A stretch of 8,923 nt of DNA. Source: an uncultured Oscillospiraceae bacterium. Lineage in GTDB: Bacteria > Bacillota > Clostridia > Oscillospirales > Oscillospiraceae. Made by a program: the position numbers and the translations under genes. The notes beneath the pieces are model-generated. The model did no database searches, had not been told where the DNA came from, and saw nothing but the letters and a program-made list of their open reading frames with translations. This document shows, one piece after another, positions 6,748-8,923 of this stretch; position 1 is the stretch's first letter; each line of letters starts with the position of its first letter. The stretch is taken from assembly GCA_949093475.1 (NCBI GenBank), contig CARXAY010000044.1:1-8923 (forward strand), read 5' to 3'.

Positions 6748-7586
6748 ATAACGCCATGAGTTTGAAAGCCAAGCTCCGAAATTTAGCCAAAGAAAAAGGG
6801 TTGCCGGCGCAAGTGATCTTGCAGAATTATATGTTTGAGCGGCTTTTGGTGCGTCTGGCTGCGTCCGAGTACAAGGACAAGTTTGTTCTAAAGGGCGGTA
6901 TGCTGGTGGCGGCCATTGTCGGTCTGGACAACCGAGCGACGATGGACTTGGATGCCACACTGAAAAATCTGCCGTTGACCCCGGATGCTATTCAAACTGC
7001 GTTGGAGAGCATTTGCGCTGTTCCCGGGAATGACGATGTGACCTTTGACATGGGGACAATCAGTCCGATTCGGGAGGATGATATCTATGGCGGCTACCGG
7101 GTTTCACTCTACGCCCGGTTTGAAACAATCTTAGTGCCACTGACCATCGATATTTCTACCGGAGACGTGATAACCCCCAACGCCATAAGATTTACCTTCT
7201 CTGAGATTTTTGACGAACGTAAGTCCTTTGAGCTGTGGGCTTATAACATTGAGACGGTTCTGGCGGAAAAGGTGGAGACCATCCTTCGCCGCGGCGTATT
7301 CAATACCCGGCCGAGAGACTTCTATGATACATACATCTTGGCGACTACGCAGAAATACAACCCAGCGGTATTCAAAGAGGCGTTAAAGGCCACGGCGGAG
7401 CATCGCGGAACGACAGAGCAGATCGCGGATATAGACAGGATTTTGCGAAACATCAGCGAAAGCCCCGAACTGCGGGCTATGTGGAAAAAGTATCAAGGGC
7501 AGTTTGGGTACGCGAGGGATATCGACTTCGAGGATGTACTCTTAACCGTTAGAAGTCTTTTAGTTAGATGGTCAAATAGTATATAA
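6744..7586 (+). CDS. abiEii: AbiEii/AbiGii-family nucleotidyltransferase toxin
   Basis: This is the toxin of the AbiE pair, a DNA polymerase beta-like nucleotidyltransferase. Related AbiEii/MenA toxins use nucleotides to modify tRNA acceptor ends and stop translation (family knowledge). The start ATG 6744 overlaps the antitoxin stop and has TGGAGGTG at 6731-6738. The 280 residues show the family motifs in order: VLKGG with G51 and G52, then RATMDLDA with the metal-binding pair D68 and D70; PLTIDIS with D136; AEKVETILRRG with K176; and RPRDFYDTY with D192 and D195. The C-terminus is helical. The gene is intact and ends 45 bp before the convergent sigma-like gene, with no clear terminator between. 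Its tRNA-directed activity in other systems is interesting beside a tRNA-Ser pair, but the location is explained by integration. Confidence 0.9.
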   Translation: MNNAMSLKAKLRNLAKEKGLPAQVILQNYMFERLLVRLAASEYKDKFVLKGGMLVAAIVGLDNRATMDLDATLKNLPLTPDAIQTALESICAVPGNDDVTFDMGTISPIREDDIYGGYRVSLYARFETILVPLTIDISTGDVITPNAIRFTFSEIFDERKSFELWAYNIETVLAEKVETILRRGVFNTRPRDFYDTYILATTQKYNPAVFKEALKATAEHRGTTEQIADIDRILRNISESPELRAMWKKYQGQFGYARDIDFEDVLLTVRSLLVRWSNSI

Positions 7587-7631
7587 TTTTTGACAATTTA
7601 GCTGAAATGGGATCATTGGAAACCTGACATC

Positions 7632-8507
7632 TTATGTGTCTGCGTCAAACTTGCGCTTTTTTCGGGCGATCTCACAAGCCATGTGCCGCAGATCTTGTTC
7701 ACTGATTCCCAGCACGTCCTCGATCTCAGTCATTTGAAATCCTTCCTGAAGCATACGAACCATATCCCGTTCCTGTGAGGATAGTTGCCCGCAAAATCGT
7801 TCCGTGTCCAGACGCATCTCCAAACTCTCCGCCCAACCTTCCCCATCGGAAATCATATCATAAAGTGTATCGTCCTCCTCAGCGTCACGCCTCAGCGGTT
7901 GATCCAAGGATTGGCAAGCAAAGGTTTCCCCATAGCGTCGGTTCTCTGCCCACAGCGCAGACCGAACGCTTTGCGCCAAATACGCAGCGAGGTTTCCACA
8001 GCGAGGATGATAGTTTTGCGCTGCAGTAAGCAGAGCCTCTTTGGCAATCGACCGGCGATCCGCCAAAGGCGTGCTCTTTGCCATTTGGCGGACAGCATCT
8101 GACACAATAGGCTTTCCCCAAGCCAAAAGTTCCTCTGCGTCGAACTGCCGCTGCCCGGCTTTATTTGTATGATGATGGGGAACAATCTTGCCCACCAAAT
8201 ATCCCGTTTGTTCATTTCGTGCCAGTTCAAAGGCCACAGGCAGGCGAAAGCCTATGGCGCTGATCCGAGCGGACAACGCCTGTGCGGAGATGACTCCGCA
8301 AGCCGGGCAATGAATGCCGATTCCGTGCCCATCAGCGATCGCTAAAGTCAGGTTGTTTTCATCGAACCCGATACGGATGTATTGCGGCAGTTTTGCCCGC
8401 AATGTCCTGCCGATCCGCAGCTTCCCATCTTCTCCGATAGATGCTCGCAAACGTTTTCGTCCGTCCTCTTTTTCGAACCATTTGAAGTGATAGCTTGCTG
8501 TTTTCAT
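7632..8507 (-). CDS. Sigma-70-like transcription factor with an unusual N-terminal domain
   Basis: The 291-residue cytoplasmic protein probably directs or modulates transcription. Residues 236-285 match sigma region 4: QLSSQERDMVRMLQEG, then a helix-turn-helix MTEIEDVLGISEQDLRHMACEIARKK. Residues about 148-192 resemble region 2 helices: DRRSIAKEALLTAAQNYHP then GNLAAYLAQSVRSALWAENRR. An acidic linker, LDQPLRRDAEEDDTLYDMI, joins them, and region 3 is absent. Residues 1-110 do not belong to classical sigma factors. They contain a beta-rich stretch GKLRIGRTLRAKLPQYIRIGFDENN, a CPACG motif at 68-71, and LSARISAIGFRLPVAFEL, which recalls AbrB/SpoVT-like swapped-hairpin or mobile-element regulator domains (tentative). 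ATG 8507 has AGGAGG (complement of 8515-8520) 7 nt upstream, sequestered in a hairpin. The gene converges on abiEii. Confidence 0.7.
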   Translation of the reverse strand: MKTASYHFKWFEKEDGRKRLRASIGEDGKLRIGRTLRAKLPQYIRIGFDENNLTLAIADGHGIGIHCPACGVISAQALSARISAIGFRLPVAFELARNEQTGYLVGKIVPHHHTNKAGQRQFDAEELLAWGKPIVSDAVRQMAKSTPLADRRSIAKEALLTAAQNYHPRCGNLAAYLAQSVRSALWAENRRYGETFACQSLDQPLRRDAEEDDTLYDMISDGEGWAESLEMRLDTERFCGQLSSQERDMVRMLQEGFQMTEIEDVLGISEQDLRHMACEIARKKRKFDADT

Positions 8508-8510
8508 CCA

Positions 8511-8537
8511 GATGCCTCCTTTTTGTTGGGAGGCATC
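8511..8537 (-). promoter_or_regulatory. Hairpin occluding the ribosome binding site of the sigma-like gene
   Basis: In the minus-strand transcript GATGCCTCC (8537-8529) and GGAGGCATC (8519-8511) form a perfect 9-bp stem with a 9-nt A-rich loop. Five of the six bases of the Shine-Dalgarno AGGAGG lie in the 3' arm and the sixth abuts it in the loop; the stem ends 3 nt before the ATG. The 5' arm is an anti-Shine-Dalgarno, so translation should be low unless the hairpin is opened. There is no T run, so it is not a terminator. A TATAAT (complement of 8581-8586) could be the -10 of the promoter, but I see no good -35. Confidence 0.6.
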
Positions 8538-8632
8538 ATTTTATAAGAATCGACAAAGAAATGCAAGAGGAAGAAGCCAGATTATATACACTTGCTCTAT
8601 TTGACTTAGAATTCTCTTCGCTTGTTTAATGG

Positions 8633-8846
8633 TCACCGGAAGGTATCGTTGAGATTTACGGAAAAGGAGGCAAATTCCCGGTCATGGAGCGCGGGGTCAA
8701 ACAACAGCTCCGCCAATTCCTTCAACTGGGAAAGAAACTGCGGGTCTTTGATTGCTTTGATCAATTAGCGGTTGTATGATGCACATGAGGTCCATGACGC
8801 GGCTAATGACAATCCATGCGGTGGCATCCAAAGTGACCACGCTATC
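8633..8846 (-). pseudogene. C-terminal fragment of an unidentified protein, truncated at the right repeat and frameshifted
   Basis: On the minus strand one frame reads from the repeat boundary at 8846 as DSVVTLDATAWIVISRVMDL and on to CIIQPLI. A second frame, one base shifted, continues from about 8763 as IKAIKDPQFLSQLKELAELL and on to FASFSVNLNDTFR, then a TGA stop (8633-8635). The two read naturally as one protein end with a frameshift near 8760. The sequence upstream of DSVV is direct-repeat DNA, so the gene was cut there. I do not recognise the family. It is probably an internal gene of the original element left at its right end. Confidence 0.5.
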
Positions 8847-8915
8847 CAAGATAAGTTGACAGACTTCATTGAAGTCTGTCAACTTTCTTTTTAAGGATAT
8901 ATGAGCTTTGAAGGG
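8846..8915 (+). repeat. Right copy of flanking direct repeat (candidate attR)
   Basis: This matches 4590-4659: 22 identical bases, a 3-nt loop ATT in place of CAAAA, then about 43 matching bases through the T run to CTTTGAAGGG. It is preceded by minus-strand coding remnants, not a tRNA. It is probably the displaced chromosomal sequence downstream of tRNA-Ser(GCU), or the element's own copy. Confidence 0.65.
8853..8892 (+). terminator. Terminator palindrome of the right repeat
   Basis: The stem AAGTTGACAGACTTC (8853-8867) and GAAGTCTGTCAACTT (8871-8885) is 15 bp with a 3-nt ATT loop, followed by TCTTTTT. The T run fits termination of plus-strand transcription. No plus-strand gene precedes it, consistent with duplication by integration. 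Confidence 0.75.
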
Positions 8916-8923
8916 TACAACAA

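Larger units (their letters stand above)
4590..8867. mobile_element. Decayed integrative element or genomic island at tRNA-Ser(GCU)
   Basis: The interval of about 4.25 kb between the two direct repeats contains serine recombinase remnants next to the tRNA-proximal end, an AbiE toxin-antitoxin operon, a sigma-like regulator and a gene fragment cut at the right repeat. Base composition is visibly less G+C rich than the backbone, and is clearly A+T rich around 5650-6150. No transfer, relaxase or replication genes are present, so I read it as a deletion derivative of a larger integrative or conjugative element. The endpoints are inferred from the repeats only. Confidence 0.6.

Noticed and set aside
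7785..8102. Plus-strand ORFs opposite the sigma-like gene
   Set aside because: They are antisense to an ORF with clear helix-turn-helix coding features and have no Shine-Dalgarno or domain.
8697..8882. Minus-strand 61-codon ORF starting inside the right repeat
   Set aside because: Its start lies in the terminator palindrome and its last part is a wrong-frame reading. The better interpretation is a truncated, frameshifted gene end.
4590..8923. CRISPR array or inverted-repeat transposon ends
   Set aside because: There are only two repeat copies, 4.25 kb apart and in direct orientation, with no spacer periodicity and no DDE transposase gene.

Overview
The window suggests a Gram-positive gut-type Firmicute, most likely of the Oscillospirales (inference). 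The core genes are G+C rich, the Shine-Dalgarno motifs are strong (GAGGTG, AGGAGG, GGGAGG), and the promoters are of sigma-A type. The sequence falls into two compartments.

Positions 1 to about 4592 are chromosomal backbone, all on the plus strand. It holds the C-terminal part of a class B penicillin-binding protein (PBP2/MrdA type), a family 13 glycoside hydrolase (neopullulanase/cyclomaltodextrinase-like), an intact RluA-family pseudouridine synthase whose GTG start overlaps the preceding stop codon, and a tRNA-Ser(UGA) / tRNA-Ser(GCU) pair with its own promoter and a strong terminator. The PBP and the glycosidase are each broken once. In both, the reading frame changes exactly where a conserved motif is missing, which points to short out-of-frame deletions or assembly errors rather than programmed frameshifting.

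Positions about 4590 to 8867 form a less G+C-rich island of about 4.25 kb. It is bracketed by an imperfect direct repeat of about 70 bp that begins at the CCA end of tRNA-Ser(GCU) and contains the tRNA terminator palindrome. This looks like a decayed integrative element at a tRNA 3' end, with the repeats as attL and attR. From left to right it carries: a catalytic-domain-less serine recombinase pseudogene; the catalytic N-terminal domain of a second serine recombinase, joined in frame to an ADP-ribosyltransferase-like C-terminal domain; an apparently intact AbiEi/AbiEii toxin-antitoxin (abortive infection) operon with a near-consensus promoter and candidate operators; a convergent minus-strand gene for a sigma-70-like protein with an unusual N-terminal domain, whose ribosome binding site lies inside a perfect hairpin; and the frameshifted C-terminal end of an unidentified protein, cut off exactly at the right repeat.

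The inferred history is that an element integrated at the tRNA-Ser locus and lost most of its interior, including any transfer genes. It kept the AbiE module and the sigma-like regulator as intact genes. The most novel-looking items are the recombinase/ADP-ribosyltransferase chimera, the hairpin-occluded start of the sigma-like gene, and the terminator-based attachment repeats.
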